Shown: positions 1 to 9,015, numbered from the stretch's first letter. The stretch is DNA of 64,000 nt from Actinoallomurus sp050942425 (GCF_050942425.1 NZ_CP192063.1:7068001-7132000); one strand, 5' to 3'. The notes: generated from the letters alone by a model not told the origin. Translations and numbers: made by a program.

Positions 1-451
1 GGCCGGCGCAGTACAGCTCGTGGCTCCAGTCCAGCTCCTGCCAGCGCTTCTCCGGGTGCACCGTGGTGAAGTAGGAGTTGAGGTAGCCGTCGTCCTGCTG
101 GGCCTTGGCCAGCAGCGACGCCGTGGAGTCGAGGAGATCCCGCAACCGGGGGTCGTCCTCGTTCACCAGCTGCCAGGCGGCCGCCTCGAGGGTCTTGTAG
201 ATGTCGGAGTCGCGGAACCACATGCCCGCGAACTCCCGATCGCTCTGCCCCGTGACGCGCCGCAGGTTCTCCAGCGTGCCGGTGGCCGACAGCTCGTCGA
301 CGCAGTGGGGGATCGTCGCTTCGGCGTTGCGTCGCTGCCACGCGCCGAGCAGGCCGCCGGCGTCGAGCCGTACGGCGTCCAGGGAAAGCGGCCGCAGCGC
401 GCCGAGGGCTTCCGTCGTCGGGGAGACCGGGCCGAGGTGTGAATCGGTCAT
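1..451 (-). CDS. GH127-type beta-L-arabinofuranosidase (DUF1680), 3' end outside window
   Basis: Only the first 150 codons lie in the window; the gene runs off the left edge, whereas family members are usually about 640 residues. No signal peptide is visible, so the enzyme is probably cytoplasmic and acts on imported oligosaccharides. Family-typical segments are DGYLNSYF at residues 121-128 and HELYCAG at 144-150, from the first part of the alpha/alpha barrel. GH127 enzymes release beta-linked L-arabinofuranose; specificity cannot be judged from this fragment. The ATG at 451 follows a GAGAG-rich stretch; an in-frame ATG at 463 is an alternative. It is the last gene of the transporter operon, 14 bp after the permease stop, so it is probably controlled by the LacI regulator at 3.9 kb. 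Confidence 0.85.
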   Translation of the reverse strand, partial: MTDSHLGPVSPTTEALGALRPLSLDAVRLDAGGLLGAWQRRNAEATIPHCVDELSATGTLENLRRVTGQSDREFAGMWFRDSDIYKTLEAAAWQLVNEDDPRLRDLLDSTASLLAKAQQDDGYLNSYFTTVHPEKRWQELDWSHELYCAG

Positions 452-465
452 GCTCTCTCTCATTG

Positions 466-1296
466 TCAGCCCTTGAGGGCACCGGAAGTGAACCCGCGCA
501 CGTAGTAGCGCTGCAGGAGAAGGAACACCGCGACGCACGGGACCGCCGCGGTCACCACGCCGGACTGCAGCGCCCCGAAGTCGACCGACCCGAAGTTGCC
601 GGCCTCCAGGTTGAACAGCGCCACGGGAAGGGTGAACTTGGCGCCGTCCGTCAGGAAGATCAGTGGCGCGACGAACTCGTTCCAGGCGGCGAGGAACGCG
701 AACAGCGCGACGGTCACCATGCCCGGCGCCACCCCGCGCAGCAGCACCCGGCGCAGCACGCCCGTCGGCGTGCAACCGTCGATCAGCGCGGCCTCCTCCA
801 GCTCCACCGGCAGCGCCTCGAACGAGTTGCGCATCATGAACAGCCCGAACGGCAGCTGGAACATCGCCAGGACGAGGCCGAGGCCGATCAGGGAGTTCTG
901 CAGGCCGATCCAGCCGAGGAACACGTACAGCGGCACGAGGATGGTCGCGTACGGGACCATGAGGATCGCAAGGGTGATGAGGAAGAGGACGTTCTTGCCG
1001 GGGAAGTCGAACCTCGCCACGGCGTAGCCGCCCAGCGTGGTGGCCACCACGGTGACGCACACCGTGATGAGCGCGACCACCGTGGTGTTGAGCAGGTACG
1101 CCGGCAGCCCGCTGCCGTAGTGGAACAGGCGTTTGTAGTCGTCGATCCCCCACCCGTTGCCGTGGCCGCTCGCCTGGCGGCCGTGCACGGAGGAGAACAG
1201 CGTCCAGACCATGGGGAACAGGAACAGCACCGCGAGCACGGTGGACGTGGAGTAGAAGCCCGCGGACCGGGCGACGCGGTGACGCGGTCGTGACAT
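466..1296 (-). CDS. Carbohydrate ABC transporter permease (MalG/MsmG type)
   Basis: This 276-residue integral membrane protein has about six predicted transmembrane helices. The cytoplasmic EAA loop (EEAALIDG at residues 167-174) couples it to an ATPase. It would form the channel for a sugar or oligosaccharide together with the permease encoded just upstream and the lipoprotein at 2.3-3.6 kb. No ATPase gene is present here; actinomycete sugar importers often share a general MsiK-type ATPase encoded elsewhere, which is inferred for this one. The gene lies 27 bp after the partner permease and 14 bp before the GH127 gene, in one transcription unit. Length and motif order are normal for the family. 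Confidence 0.93.
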   Translation of the reverse strand: MSRPRHRVARSAGFYSTSTVLAVLFLFPMVWTLFSSVHGRQASGHGNGWGIDDYKRLFHYGSGLPAYLLNTTVVALITVCVTVVATTLGGYAVARFDFPGKNVLFLITLAILMVPYATILVPLYVFLGWIGLQNSLIGLGLVLAMFQLPFGLFMMRNSFEALPVELEEAALIDGCTPTGVLRRVLLRGVAPGMVTVALFAFLAAWNEFVAPLIFLTDGAKFTLPVALFNLEAGNFGSVDFGALQSGVVTAAVPCVAVFLLLQRYYVRGFTSGALKG

Positions 1297-1323
1297 TGAT
1301 CGGCTCCTTGGTGGGTCGTCGGC

Positions 1324-2259
1324 TCAGCGACCGTCGCGCCGCAGGAGGCGGAGCTGCGCGCCGTTGATGAGGATCAGGCCGACGAGGATGGCGACCGAGA
1401 CGGCGGCCGCCCGTCCGAGGTCCTGGGACAGGAACGCCTCCCGGTAGACGTCGATGACGATGGTCGCGGTGCCGTGCCGCCCGCCGGTCAGGATGAAGAA
1501 CTGGTCGAAGGCCAGCAGGGACCCGGTGACGGAGAGCACCATCATCAGCGCGATCGTCGGCCGTAGCAGCGGTACCGTCACCCGCCGCATGATCTGCCAC
1601 CACCCGGCCCCGTCCGTACGGGCGGCCTCGTACAGCACCGGGTCGATCGCGTGCAGGCCGGTCATGAGGATCAGCATGTAGAAGCCGGCGAACCGCCAGG
1701 TGATCATGCCGATCGTCGAGAACAGCGCGTTGCCGCTGCTGCCCAGCCAGTCGACGTCGCCGCCCGCCAGCAGCCGCATGGCCGCGTTCAACACCGACGA
1801 GTGGGTGTTGAACATGCCGTAGAAGAGCAGGCTCGCCGAGGCGAGGCCGACGGCGCTCGGCAGGAAGAACACCGTTCTGAACAGTCCCACACCCCGCGGG
1901 CCCTCCTGGACGAGCAGCGCCAGGCCGAAGGCGACGAGGCCGAGGACGACCGTCGTCACCACCGTGTACTTCACGGTGAACCAGAGGGCGTGCAGGAAGA
2001 GCGGGTCGCTGAGGGCCCGGTAGTTCGCGACTCCGTTCGGCGCGGACGCGCCCAGCAGCGGCCAGTGGTTGAACGACATCCAGACCATCAGGCCGAGCGG
2101 GACGACGAACAGGACGGCGACGATGACGGCGAGCGGGGTCGCGTAGATCATCGCCAGGCGCCGGTGGCCGCGCCGCAGCGTGGAGACCTCGCGACGGGCG
2201 CGCGGCGGGGGCGACGGCGCGTCACGGGAGGGCGCGCGGGTGGGTGAGAGGGAGACCAT
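1324..2259 (-). CDS. Carbohydrate ABC transporter permease (MalF/UgpA type)
   Basis: This 311-residue permease has an N-terminal Pro/Arg-rich cytoplasmic extension of about 35 residues, roughly six transmembrane helices and an EAA-type loop (YEAARTDGAG) near residue 215. I chose the ATG at 2259 because GAGGAG stands seven bases upstream; the longer reading from a GTG at 2280 would swallow that ribosome-binding site. It is the second gene of the operon, 52 bp after the solute-binding protein. It pairs with the MalG-type permease to make the heterodimeric channel. Substrate is inferred from neighbours to be an arabinose- or xylose-containing oligosaccharide. Confidence 0.92.
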   Translation of the reverse strand: MVSLSPTRAPSRDAPSPPPRARREVSTLRRGHRRLAMIYATPLAVIVAVLFVVPLGLMVWMSFNHWPLLGASAPNGVANYRALSDPLFLHALWFTVKYTVVTTVVLGLVAFGLALLVQEGPRGVGLFRTVFFLPSAVGLASASLLFYGMFNTHSSVLNAAMRLLAGGDVDWLGSSGNALFSTIGMITWRFAGFYMLILMTGLHAIDPVLYEAARTDGAGWWQIMRRVTVPLLRPTIALMMVLSVTGSLLAFDQFFILTGGRHGTATIVIDVYREAFLSQDLGRAAAVSVAILVGLILINGAQLRLLRRDGR

Positions 2260-2311
2260 CGGGTGCTCCTCGTTGATCACGGAGACGTACGGCGGCGTGG
2301 CCCGGGGCCCC

Positions 2312-3625
2312 TCAGCCGTTGCCGGACAGGGACCCGGTGATGGCGCCGTTGTGACGCTGCAGGATGGCGGCCGGATCGCCGGAGCCGAAGACCGCGTCGG
2401 TCACGGTCGACGTCCACGGGCCGTTCGGGTCGTTGTAGGTCTTGCCGAAGTTGACCGAGATGGGCGTCTGGCCCTGAGCGGCCAGCTTGTTGAACGTCGC
2501 GAGCCGGGGGTCCTGCTGCGCGTAGGTGTTGTCGGCCAGGTCGGTGCGCACGGTGATGTTCTTGTTCTTCGCGACGACGTCGACCTGGGCGTCCTTGGAC
2601 AGGGTCCAGGAGATGAAGTCCCACGCCTGCGCGGCGTGCTTGCTGTTGGAGCTCACGCCGAGCACGTCACCGCCGACGAAGGACGAGGTGCCGCCCGTCA
2701 GGCCCGGGATCGGGGCGACGCCCACCTTCAGGTCGGGTCCTTCCTTCAGGGTCTGCAGCACGGTGGCACCCATCGGCTCGATACCGATCTTGCCGCTGGC
2801 GAACGGCTGGGTCCACGTCGGGCCGTTCTCGTTCTTGGCCGAGGACGGGACGAGGCCCTCCTGGTACATCCGGCGGTAGAGGGCGTAGACCTTCCCTGCC
2901 GTGTCGTTGGCGATGGTCGACGCCGTGCCCTTCTCGTTGAGCACGGTCCCGCCGGAGGCCCAGATCATCGGCCAGGTGGTGAAGAGCATGCAGCCGGGGC
3001 AGGCGCCGCCGAAGAAGTAGCCGTGCGCGCCGCCGCCCACGCCGTTGATCTTCTTGGCGTCGGCGTAGAGCTCGTCCAGCGTCGTCGGTGGCTTGTCCGG
3101 GTTCAGGCCCGCCTTGGTGAACAGCGCCTTGTTGTAGAAGACGGCGGACAGGTCGATGTCGTGCGGCACGCCGTAGATCTTGTTGTTGTAGGTGGCGGTC
3201 TTCATGTGGGCGGGGGCGAGGGACGCCTTGAACGGCAGCTTGTTCACCCGGGCGGTCAGGTCGAGGTAGACGCCCTTCGAGGCGTAGTTCGGCGCGTAGA
3301 CCACGTCGGAGGCGAGCACGTCCGGCAGCTGCCGGGCGCCCGCGGCCGTACCGACCTTCTGCTGGTAGGAGTCGGCCGGGATCACCGTCAGCTTCACCTT
3401 GTTGCGGTGGCCGCGGTTGTAGGCGTCGATCAGCGTCTGGCTGAAGATCGCCGTCGGGGAACGGGTCCACATGGTGATGGTCGTGCCGTCGTCCTTGGCG
3501 CTGGTGTCGCTCGCGGAGGAGGCGGCTCCCCCGCTCTGACAGGCCGTGAGGAGCGCCGCCGCGGTGGCCAGCGCGGTGAGGGCGGGTGCCTGCCGGAGCC
3601 GTGCCCGGGGGCGGGAGAGGGCCAT
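2312..3625 (-). CDS. Extracellular sugar-binding lipoprotein of ABC transporter (family 1 SBP)
   Basis: The 437-residue product starts with a basic/hydrophobic signal sequence and a lipobox LLTAC, with the lipidated cysteine at residue 29, followed by a Ser/Ala-rich linker. The mature protein shows the usual family-1 solute-binding layout (TITMWTRS start, PDVLASDVVYAP segment). It would sit on the outer face of the membrane and deliver sugar to the two permeases encoded next. A strong AGGAGG precedes the ATG at 3625. It is the first gene of the operon; the 253-bp gap to the divergent LacI gene should hold both promoters and the operator near 3743. Confidence 0.93.
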   Translation of the reverse strand: MALSRPRARLRQAPALTALATAAALLTACQSGGAASSASDTSAKDDGTTITMWTRSPTAIFSQTLIDAYNRGHRNKVKLTVIPADSYQQKVGTAAGARQLPDVLASDVVYAPNYASKGVYLDLTARVNKLPFKASLAPAHMKTATYNNKIYGVPHDIDLSAVFYNKALFTKAGLNPDKPPTTLDELYADAKKINGVGGGAHGYFFGGACPGCMLFTTWPMIWASGGTVLNEKGTASTIANDTAGKVYALYRRMYQEGLVPSSAKNENGPTWTQPFASGKIGIEPMGATVLQTLKEGPDLKVGVAPIPGLTGGTSSFVGGDVLGVSSNSKHAAQAWDFISWTLSKDAQVDVVAKNKNITVRTDLADNTYAQQDPRLATFNKLAAQGQTPISVNFGKTYNDPNGPWTSTVTDAVFGSGDPAAILQRHNGAITGSLSGNG

Positions 3626-3742
3626 CGTGCCTCCTACGTGTCCAACGGAATCCGGCGCCGGCCGCGGCCCACGCCGGTCGAACCCCCGAGGTGCGGTCGG
3701 CCGTGTGGGAGCACCATCCGGCCGACCGGAAGAAAATTCGGA

Positions 3743-3750
3743 AACCGGTT
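3743..3750. promoter_or_regulatory. Candidate LacI-family operator in divergent promoter region
   Basis: A perfect palindrome AACCGGTT with a preceding GAA lies between the divergent transporter operon and the LacI gene. LacI-family operators are typically palindromes with a central CG, and this is the clearest one in the 3626-3878 gap. Assignment is inferred from position; no second copy was seen. Confidence 0.4.
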
Positions 3751-3878
3751 GCCTCGGAGGCTAGGTCGCCGGTGAACCGCCGTCAAGACCGGATTTCTCC
3801 CGTGTTACGCAGCTCCACGTCGCGCACGACGGAGTACGGTACATTCGGGTATCCGCACCGCAGGAAAACGGAGGAAAC

Positions 3879-4910
3879 ATGGGAAAGTCGGCGCGGCCGG
3901 CGACCATCAGCGATGTGGCCGCGCTGGCGGGCGTCTCGGTCGGCACCGCTTCCAAGGCGCTCAACGGGCGCGGCTCCCTGCGGGCCGAGACCCGGCAGCG
4001 GGTGCAGGCGGCCGCCGAGCAGCTCGGCTTCCAGGCCAACGCCGCGGCGCGCACCCTGAGCTCCGGCCGCACCTACACCGTCGGGATGATCACCACGGAC
4101 ACCATCGGCCGGTTCAGCATCCCGCTGATGATCGGAGTGGAGGACGCGCTCGGCGCGGGCCGCATGTCGGTGTTCCTGTGCGACGGGCGCGACGATCCGA
4201 TCCGCGAGCAGTACTACCTGAACACGCTGCTCAGCCGCCGGGTCGACGGGATCATCGTGACGGGCCGCCACGCCCGGCCGCGGCCCCCGATCGGATCGGG
4301 CCTGCCGGTCCCGGTGGTGTACGCGTTCGTCAGCTCCACCGATCCGGAGGACTGCTCGGTCGTGGCCGACGAGGCCGGTGGCGCCCGGAAGGCCATCGAC
4401 CACCTGCTCGCCGTCGGCCGTCGCCGGATCGCGCACGTCACAGGGCCGGAGCACCACCACTCCGCCGTCATACGGTCCGCCGCGGCGATCGAGCAGCTGG
4501 CCGAGTCGGGTCTCGAACTGGCCGCTCCGCCGCTGTTCGGCGAGTGGAGCGAGGCGTGGGGGCGGCGGGCCGTCGGCATGCTCCTCGGGACGGCCGGCGA
4601 GTTCGACGCGGTCTTCTGCGGCAGCGACCAGGTCGCCCGGGGCGTCACCGACGCGCTGCGCGCGGCGGGCCGGAGAGTGCCCGAGGACGTCGCGGTGGTC
4701 GGATTCGACAACTGGGACGTCATGGTCCTCGGCAGCCAGCCCCCGCTGACCAGCGTCGACATGAACCTCGAGGGCCTCGGCCGCGGTGCCGCCGACCTGC
4801 TGCTCGCGGCGATCAACGGCGAGCCCTCCCCCGGCCCGCACGTCCGGCCGTGCCGGCTGGTCGTCCGCGAGTCCACCACGGTCCCGGTGGAGCCCTCCCC
4901 CGCCGACTGA
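3879..4910 (+). CDS. LacI-family transcriptional regulator of the pentose-polymer locus
   Basis: This 343-residue protein has an N-terminal LacI helix-turn-helix (TISDVAALAGVSVGTASKAL, about residues 9-28), a hinge segment (AARTLSSGRTYTVG) and a periplasmic-binding-protein-like effector domain ending in ESTTV. GGAGGAAAC stands directly before the ATG. It is divergent from the SBP/permease/GH127 operon and most likely represses it until a sugar inducer binds. It converges on the GH43 gene with only 12 bp between stops. All expected parts are present and length is normal. Confidence 0.93.
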   Translation: MGKSARPATISDVAALAGVSVGTASKALNGRGSLRAETRQRVQAAAEQLGFQANAAARTLSSGRTYTVGMITTDTIGRFSIPLMIGVEDALGAGRMSVFLCDGRDDPIREQYYLNTLLSRRVDGIIVTGRHARPRPPIGSGLPVPVVYAFVSSTDPEDCSVVADEAGGARKAIDHLLAVGRRRIAHVTGPEHHHSAVIRSAAAIEQLAESGLELAAPPLFGEWSEAWGRRAVGMLLGTAGEFDAVFCGSDQVARGVTDALRAAGRRVPEDVAVVGFDNWDVMVLGSQPPLTSVDMNLEGLGRGAADLLLAAINGEPSPGPHVRPCRLVVRESTTVPVEPSPAD

Positions 4911-4922
4911 GCCGGGCGTGCC

Positions 4923-6473
4923 TCAGCCGAGGTCGCGGTACTCGAACCAGTCGAAGTCGGCGACGTTGGTGCTGGGCCGTCCCGTACTGCTGGCGTACAT
5001 CCCGAGGTAGGCCCCGACGAAGCCGCCGGCGACCTCGGTGCTCAGCACGCTGCCGTCGACCGGACCGCCGAGGGGCCGCCACGCCGACGCCGGGGTGGCG
5101 TACCGGAACTCGTAGGACTGGTCGTGGGCCTCGACCGCCAGCCGGACACACCCATCGGGCAGGCCGTCTTCGGCCAGGGTCTCGTCGGTTCCGGCGGCCC
5201 TGCGGATCAACCGGAGCACGCGACGCCCATCGTGGAGCGTGACCACGCACCGGATCTGGAAGTCGTCGTTCTGCAGGAGGACCAGGCCCGCGCACTCGTT
5301 CGAACCCCAGGGGGCGAAGTCGACCGCGGTGTGCGCGACGAAGTCCGCGTGACTCTGCCGGCGGGCGATCAGACTCGGGCAGGCGCGCTCCGTGACCGTT
5401 TCCGGCCGCAGCCGCAGCCGCAGGTGACCGGGCCGTGCCGTCAGGTCCCAGAACCGCTCGCGCGGCGTGCGGAGCTGGTTCCACTGCGGACCGAGCTCGA
5501 GGTCGTCGAAGTGGTCGCAGGCGGCCTCGGCGGGCCAGCGGTGTTCCGGCAGGTGCGGAGCGGCGCCGACGGGCTCGACCCGGCCGACACCGGGGGCGAT
5601 GACCGGCCAGTCGTCCTCCCACGCCACCTCGGCGAGGAAGGTCTCCCGGCCGAGATTTCCCAGATATCCGCCGGACGGACGGACCCCGAGCAGCACCGCC
5701 CACCACTCCCCCGCGCCGGTCGCCACCAGGTCGGCGTGCCCGGTCGCGACGATGGGGTGCGCGGCCCCGAGGTGGCGATGGGTCAGGAGTGGGTTGCGCG
5801 GATTGCCCTCGTACGGGCCGGTGACGTCGTGGGACCGGGCCACGGTGACGGCGTGGTTCAGCTCGGTGCCGCCCTCGGCGACCAGGAGGTGGTAGAAGTC
5901 CCCGACCCGGTACAGGTGCGGCGCCTCGGTCCAGACCGCACCGTTCAGCGCGCCGTTCCACAGGACGTGCTCCGGCCCCGTCAGTGTGCGGGTGGCCGGG
6001 TCGAACTCCCGCAGCCAGATCTCGGTGTGCCCCGCCGCGTCGACCGGCCGGGTCGCGTGGAACCAGGCCCGCCCGTCATCGTCGAACAGCAGCGACGGGT
6101 CGAAGCTCTCGGGTTCGCCCAGCCAGTGCGGCTCGGACCACGGCCCGGCCGGGTCCGTGGCCGTCACCACGAAGTTCCCGGACGGCCCGGTGCCGTCGAC
6201 CAGCGTGCACACGACGTAGAACGTGCCGTCGGCGTGCCGGATCGTCGGCGCGAACAGGCCGCCCGACGGCCGGACGCCGTCCAGCGGCAGCTGCTCGGGC
6301 CGGTCCAGGACATGGCCGAGCGGCCGCCAGTGCACCAGGTCCCGGCTGTGGTGGATCGGCAGCCCGGGGAACCACTCGAAGGACGAGGTCACCAGGTAGT
6401 AGTCGGCGCCGACCCGGCAGATCGACGGGTCGGGGTGGAAACCCGCCAGGATCGGGTTGCGGAAGGTGCGCAT
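4923..6473 (-). CDS. Glycoside hydrolase family 43 (beta-xylosidase / alpha-L-arabinofuranosidase)
   Basis: The 516-residue protein has no signal peptide, so it probably hydrolyses imported xylo- or arabino-oligosaccharides in the cytoplasm. The five-bladed propeller carries the three GH43 acidic residues in expected contexts: Asp15 in HPDPSI (general base), Asp125 in FDPSLLF (pKa modulator) and Glu183 in WTEAPHLY (general acid). The C-terminal part from about residue 325 is the beta-sandwich domain found in GH43 subfamilies such as 11 and 12. It starts 6 bp after the stop of the LacI gene at 6480 and is thus co-transcribed with its presumed regulator. Xylosidase versus arabinofuranosidase cannot be decided from sequence alone. 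Confidence 0.9.
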   Translation of the reverse strand: MRTFRNPILAGFHPDPSICRVGADYYLVTSSFEWFPGLPIHHSRDLVHWRPLGHVLDRPEQLPLDGVRPSGGLFAPTIRHADGTFYVVCTLVDGTGPSGNFVVTATDPAGPWSEPHWLGEPESFDPSLLFDDDGRAWFHATRPVDAAGHTEIWLREFDPATRTLTGPEHVLWNGALNGAVWTEAPHLYRVGDFYHLLVAEGGTELNHAVTVARSHDVTGPYEGNPRNPLLTHRHLGAAHPIVATGHADLVATGAGEWWAVLLGVRPSGGYLGNLGRETFLAEVAWEDDWPVIAPGVGRVEPVGAAPHLPEHRWPAEAACDHFDDLELGPQWNQLRTPRERFWDLTARPGHLRLRLRPETVTERACPSLIARRQSHADFVAHTAVDFAPWGSNECAGLVLLQNDDFQIRCVVTLHDGRRVLRLIRRAAGTDETLAEDGLPDGCVRLAVEAHDQSYEFRYATPASAWRPLGGPVDGSVLSTEVAGGFVGAYLGMYASSTGRPSTNVADFDWFEYRDLG

Positions 6474-6479
6474 CGCCGG

Positions 6480-7529
6480 TCAGGCGGACGGCGGAGCGGT
6501 GGACAGCCGGACGCGCAGCTCGGTGGCGAGCTCGACGCGCGGGCTCACCAGCGCCTCGCCGTCGAGCAGCTGGAACAGCGTCCGCGCGGCGACCCGTCCC
6601 ATCTCCTCCAGCGGCTGCCGGACGGTGGTCAGGGGCGGCGACAGCCACTGGCACAGCGGCAGGTCGTCGAACCCGACGACGCTGAGGTCCGCCGGGACGC
6701 TGAGACCCGCCTGGCGCGCCGCCTCGTAGACGCCCATCGCCTGCTGGTCACTGCCCGCGAAGATCGCGGTCGGCCGGTCCCGCGACTCGAGGAGCTCACG
6801 CGCCGCCTGGAACCCGCCCTCGTAGCTGAAGTCGCCATATCTGACCAAAGCGCGGTCGAGCTCCATGCCCGCGCGTTCGAGCGCGGCGCGGTAGCCGTCG
6901 ATCCGGGCCTGGGTGCACAGCATCTCCTGCGGGCCGCCGATCGCGGCGATCCGCCGGTGCCCGAGGGAGACCAGGTGTTCGGTCGCCGACAGGCCGCCCG
7001 ACCAGTTCGTCGCGCCGACGCTCGCCAGATCCGGATCGGGCAGGTCGACCGGGTCGATGACGACGAGGGCGACGCCAGCCCGCTCGATCTGCGCGCGCTG
7101 CTGCGCGGTGATCCGGGACGTCACGAGGATCACCCCGTCGCTGTGGTGCTGGACGCTGAGCGAGGCCCAGCTCGGCGGCCGCGCGTCCTCCCCGCGCACG
7201 AGCGAGACGACCGTGCCGGTGCCGCGTTCGGCGCATTCGGCCTCCACCCCGCGCAGGATCTCCACCGCCCAGGGGCTGTCCAGGCCACCGATGACGACGT
7301 CGACCAGCCCGGACCGGCGCGCCCGCCGTACGCCGGGGGCGAGGTAGCTGTGGGCCTTCAGCAGCCCGGCGACGCGTTCCCTCGTGGCCGCGGCGACGTC
7401 GGTCCGGCCGTTGAGCACCTTGGACACCGTGGCCGTCGAGACGCCCGCCTCCATGGCGATGTCGGCCAAGGTGGGCCGGGAGCGCCGACCGGCCGTCGGC
7501 TCCGATCCCGTTCCGGCTGGACGTCCCAC
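6480..7529 (-). CDS. LacI-family regulator co-transcribed with GH43
   Basis: This protein of about 349 residues has the LacI helix-turn-helix (TLADIAMEAGVSTATVSKVL) near residues 18-37 and a full ligand-binding domain. The GTG at 7529 is preferred because GGAGG lies six bases upstream; an ATG at 7544 would include that site, and much longer upstream readings are not protein-like. The gene heads a two-gene operon with the GH43 gene, 6 bp apart. The inverted repeats just upstream (7558-7582 and 7683-7690) look like its own operators, implying autoregulation. Confidence 0.9.
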   Translation of the reverse strand: MGRPAGTGSEPTAGRRSRPTLADIAMEAGVSTATVSKVLNGRTDVAAATRERVAGLLKAHSYLAPGVRRARRSGLVDVVIGGLDSPWAVEILRGVEAECAERGTGTVVSLVRGEDARPPSWASLSVQHHSDGVILVTSRITAQQRAQIERAGVALVVIDPVDLPDPDLASVGATNWSGGLSATEHLVSLGHRRIAAIGGPQEMLCTQARIDGYRAALERAGMELDRALVRYGDFSYEGGFQAARELLESRDRPTAIFAGSDQQAMGVYEAARQAGLSVPADLSVVGFDDLPLCQWLSPPLTTVRQPLEEMGRVAARTLFQLLDGEALVSPRVELATELRVRLSTAPPSA

Positions 7530-7557
7530 CGCGCTCCTCCACATCGTCGACCGTACG

Positions 7558-7582
7558 TTTCGAAGATTAGCGCAATCTTTCG
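7558..7582. promoter_or_regulatory. Inverted-repeat operator candidate upstream of LacI-GH43
   Basis: TTTCGAAG is followed by AAGATT (7563-7568), the spacer AGCGC, and AATCTT (7574-7579). This makes a CGAA...TTCG inverted repeat (7561-7564 and 7579-7582) about 30 bp upstream of the GTG. A second perfect palindrome TTTCGAAA lies at 7683-7690. I recall that a BxlR-type xylosidase repressor binds CGAA-Nx-TTCG repeats. The match to this GH43-linked LacI gene is therefore suggestive but unproven. Confidence 0.5.
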
Positions 7583-7833
7583 GCGAACCTTGATTCCAGG
7601 TCGCCTGGGCAGCGACCCACAGACTGTCGGCGCACGGATACCGGGAGTTCCGACGTACCCGCCGAAGCCGGCCGCCGACACGTTTCGAAAGGTATCGATC
7701 CAGGACGGTGCCCGAGTCTCCGCCCCGCCCGCTTCCGCGGATCGATCCGGGTGTCGGCCCGGCCGCTGCGGGTAGCCGAGCGAACAGCGGGCAATCGCAC
7801 GCCACCGCCGCCCTGACCGGAAGGAGTAGGACG

Positions 7834-8244
7834 ATGAGCGAGTACGAGGCGTCCCGGAGCATCACCGCGCCCGCGGAGCTGGTGTTCGACGAGGCGTCCG
7901 ACCCCGGGACGATGGACGCGTGGCTGCCTCAGGACGTCCACCTGGAGTCCGCCGACCTGCCGGAGGTGACGGTCAGCCACGGCGCCGACCGGGAACGCGC
8001 CCTGATGCGGGCCGAGCGGGATCAGCTCCGGGTGGAGTGGGGCACCCGGGACACCAACGAGTACGCCGGCTGGCTCCAGGTCACCGGCATCGAACCCGAG
8101 CACAGCGAGGTGGTCGTCCACCTGTCGTTCTTCGACCCCGACCACGCGCCACCCGGCGCGAAGGTCGAACAGGCCCTGCACGAGAGCCTGGACCGCCTGG
8201 CCGACAAGGTGCGGCGGGATCGGGGCGATTCGGCCGGCCGATAG
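7834..8244 (+). CDS. SRPBCC-family protein
   Basis: This 136-residue protein begins with the typical SRPBCC/Bet v1 N-terminus (EASRSITAPAELVFDEASDP), where the family's first strand and the SxxI-AP-xxVF pattern occur. The fold forms a hydrophobic ligand-binding cavity; members act as cyclases, lipid binders or stress proteins, and no substrate can be assigned. AAGGAG lies seven bases before the ATG at 7834; a longer reading from 7708 has no ribosome-binding site. The gene stands alone, convergent with a TetR gene, and ends just before a shared hairpin. Confidence 0.85.
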   Translation: MSEYEASRSITAPAELVFDEASDPGTMDAWLPQDVHLESADLPEVTVSHGADRERALMRAERDQLRVEWGTRDTNEYAGWLQVTGIEPEHSEVVVHLSFFDPDHAPPGAKVEQALHESLDRLADKVRRDRGDSAGR

Positions 8245-8255
8245 CCACCGATCGC

Positions 8256-8290
8256 CCGCCGGTGAGCGGTTGGGCGACGGTCACCGGCGG
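8256..8290. terminator. Hairpin between convergent SRPBCC and TetR genes
   Basis: CCGCCGGTGA at 8256-8265 pairs perfectly with TCACCGGCGG at 8281-8290 across a 15-base loop. The right arm overlaps the TetR stop codon. It probably serves as a terminator for the rightward gene; no T tract is present. Confidence 0.5.
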
Positions 8291-9015
8291 TCGTCGGCGG
8301 CGAGGCGGTCCAGCCACTCACTCAGCAGATGCCGCTCCGCGTCGCTGAGGGGCGTCTGCTCGGGCAGTGCGGCGCGCAAGGCCCGGGCAGCGCCGGCCGG
8401 GCCCGCCTCCCGTACGGCCGGCTGCCGGTTGGTCACGGCGGCGAGCATGGACTCTCGAAGAGTGGTCAGCAGGGCCGGGTCGCGCCGTTCCTCCGGCAGG
8501 GACAGCCAGGTGAGCACCGCACCGCGCGCCGTGGCATGGATGATCATGGCTGCGAGCTCCTCGTCGACGCGGAGCCGGCCGCCGACGGCGAGGCGCCGGA
8601 TCCGGCCCATGAGGATCTCCATGCCGGCCTTGTGGGCGGCGGACGCGGCTCTCGTGGGCTCGCTGTACATCAGCGTGTACAGCGCGGGATTGGCCAGGCC
8701 GAACTCGACCGCCAGGTCCCAGCCGGCGCTCAGGTCCTCGATGGGGTCCGGCGGGTCGGGGTCGACGTGCTTTGCCGCGAGGAACGCGGCGAAGCCGTAC
8801 TCGGCCACCGCGTCGAGCAGCCCGTCCTTGTCGCCGAACAGCCGGTAGATGGCCGGTGCCTGCAGGCCTGCCGCGACGGCGACCGCGCGGGTGGTGACCG
8901 CGTCGCGGCCCTCGCGCGCCAGCAGATCGATGGCGACCTCGATGACCCGCCGGCGGGTCTGCTCCCGTCCGGTGGCCGCGGCGTCGGATTCGCGGCCGGG
9001 TGAACCTGGTGACAT
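8281..9015 (-). CDS. TetR-family transcriptional regulator
   Basis: The 244-residue product has a TetR N-terminal helix-turn-helix (about residues 20-66, with TTRAVAVAAGLQAPAIYRLF as the recognition region) and a helical ligand-binding C-terminus resembling the WHG/TetR_C group. The ATG at 9015 is chosen because upstream in-frame sequence is not regulator-like. It is divergent from the NmrA-like oxidoreductase gene, with a 17-bp palindrome between them. It therefore likely represses that enzyme and itself, responding to a small-molecule ligand that cannot be named. Confidence 0.9.
   Translation of the reverse strand: MSPGSPGRESDAAATGREQTRRRVIEVAIDLLAREGRDAVTTRAVAVAAGLQAPAIYRLFGDKDGLLDAVAEYGFAAFLAAKHVDPDPPDPIEDLSAGWDLAVEFGLANPALYTLMYSEPTRAASAAHKAGMEILMGRIRRLAVGGRLRVDEELAAMIIHATARGAVLTWLSLPEERRDPALLTTLRESMLAAVTNRQPAVREAGPAGAARALRAALPEQTPLSDAERHLLSEWLDRLAADDRR

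Noticed and set aside
6480..7865. Longer 461-residue form of the GH43-linked LacI regulator
   Set aside because: The extra N-terminus is not regulator-like, runs through the operator palindromes, and a good ribosome-binding site sits before the GTG at 7529.
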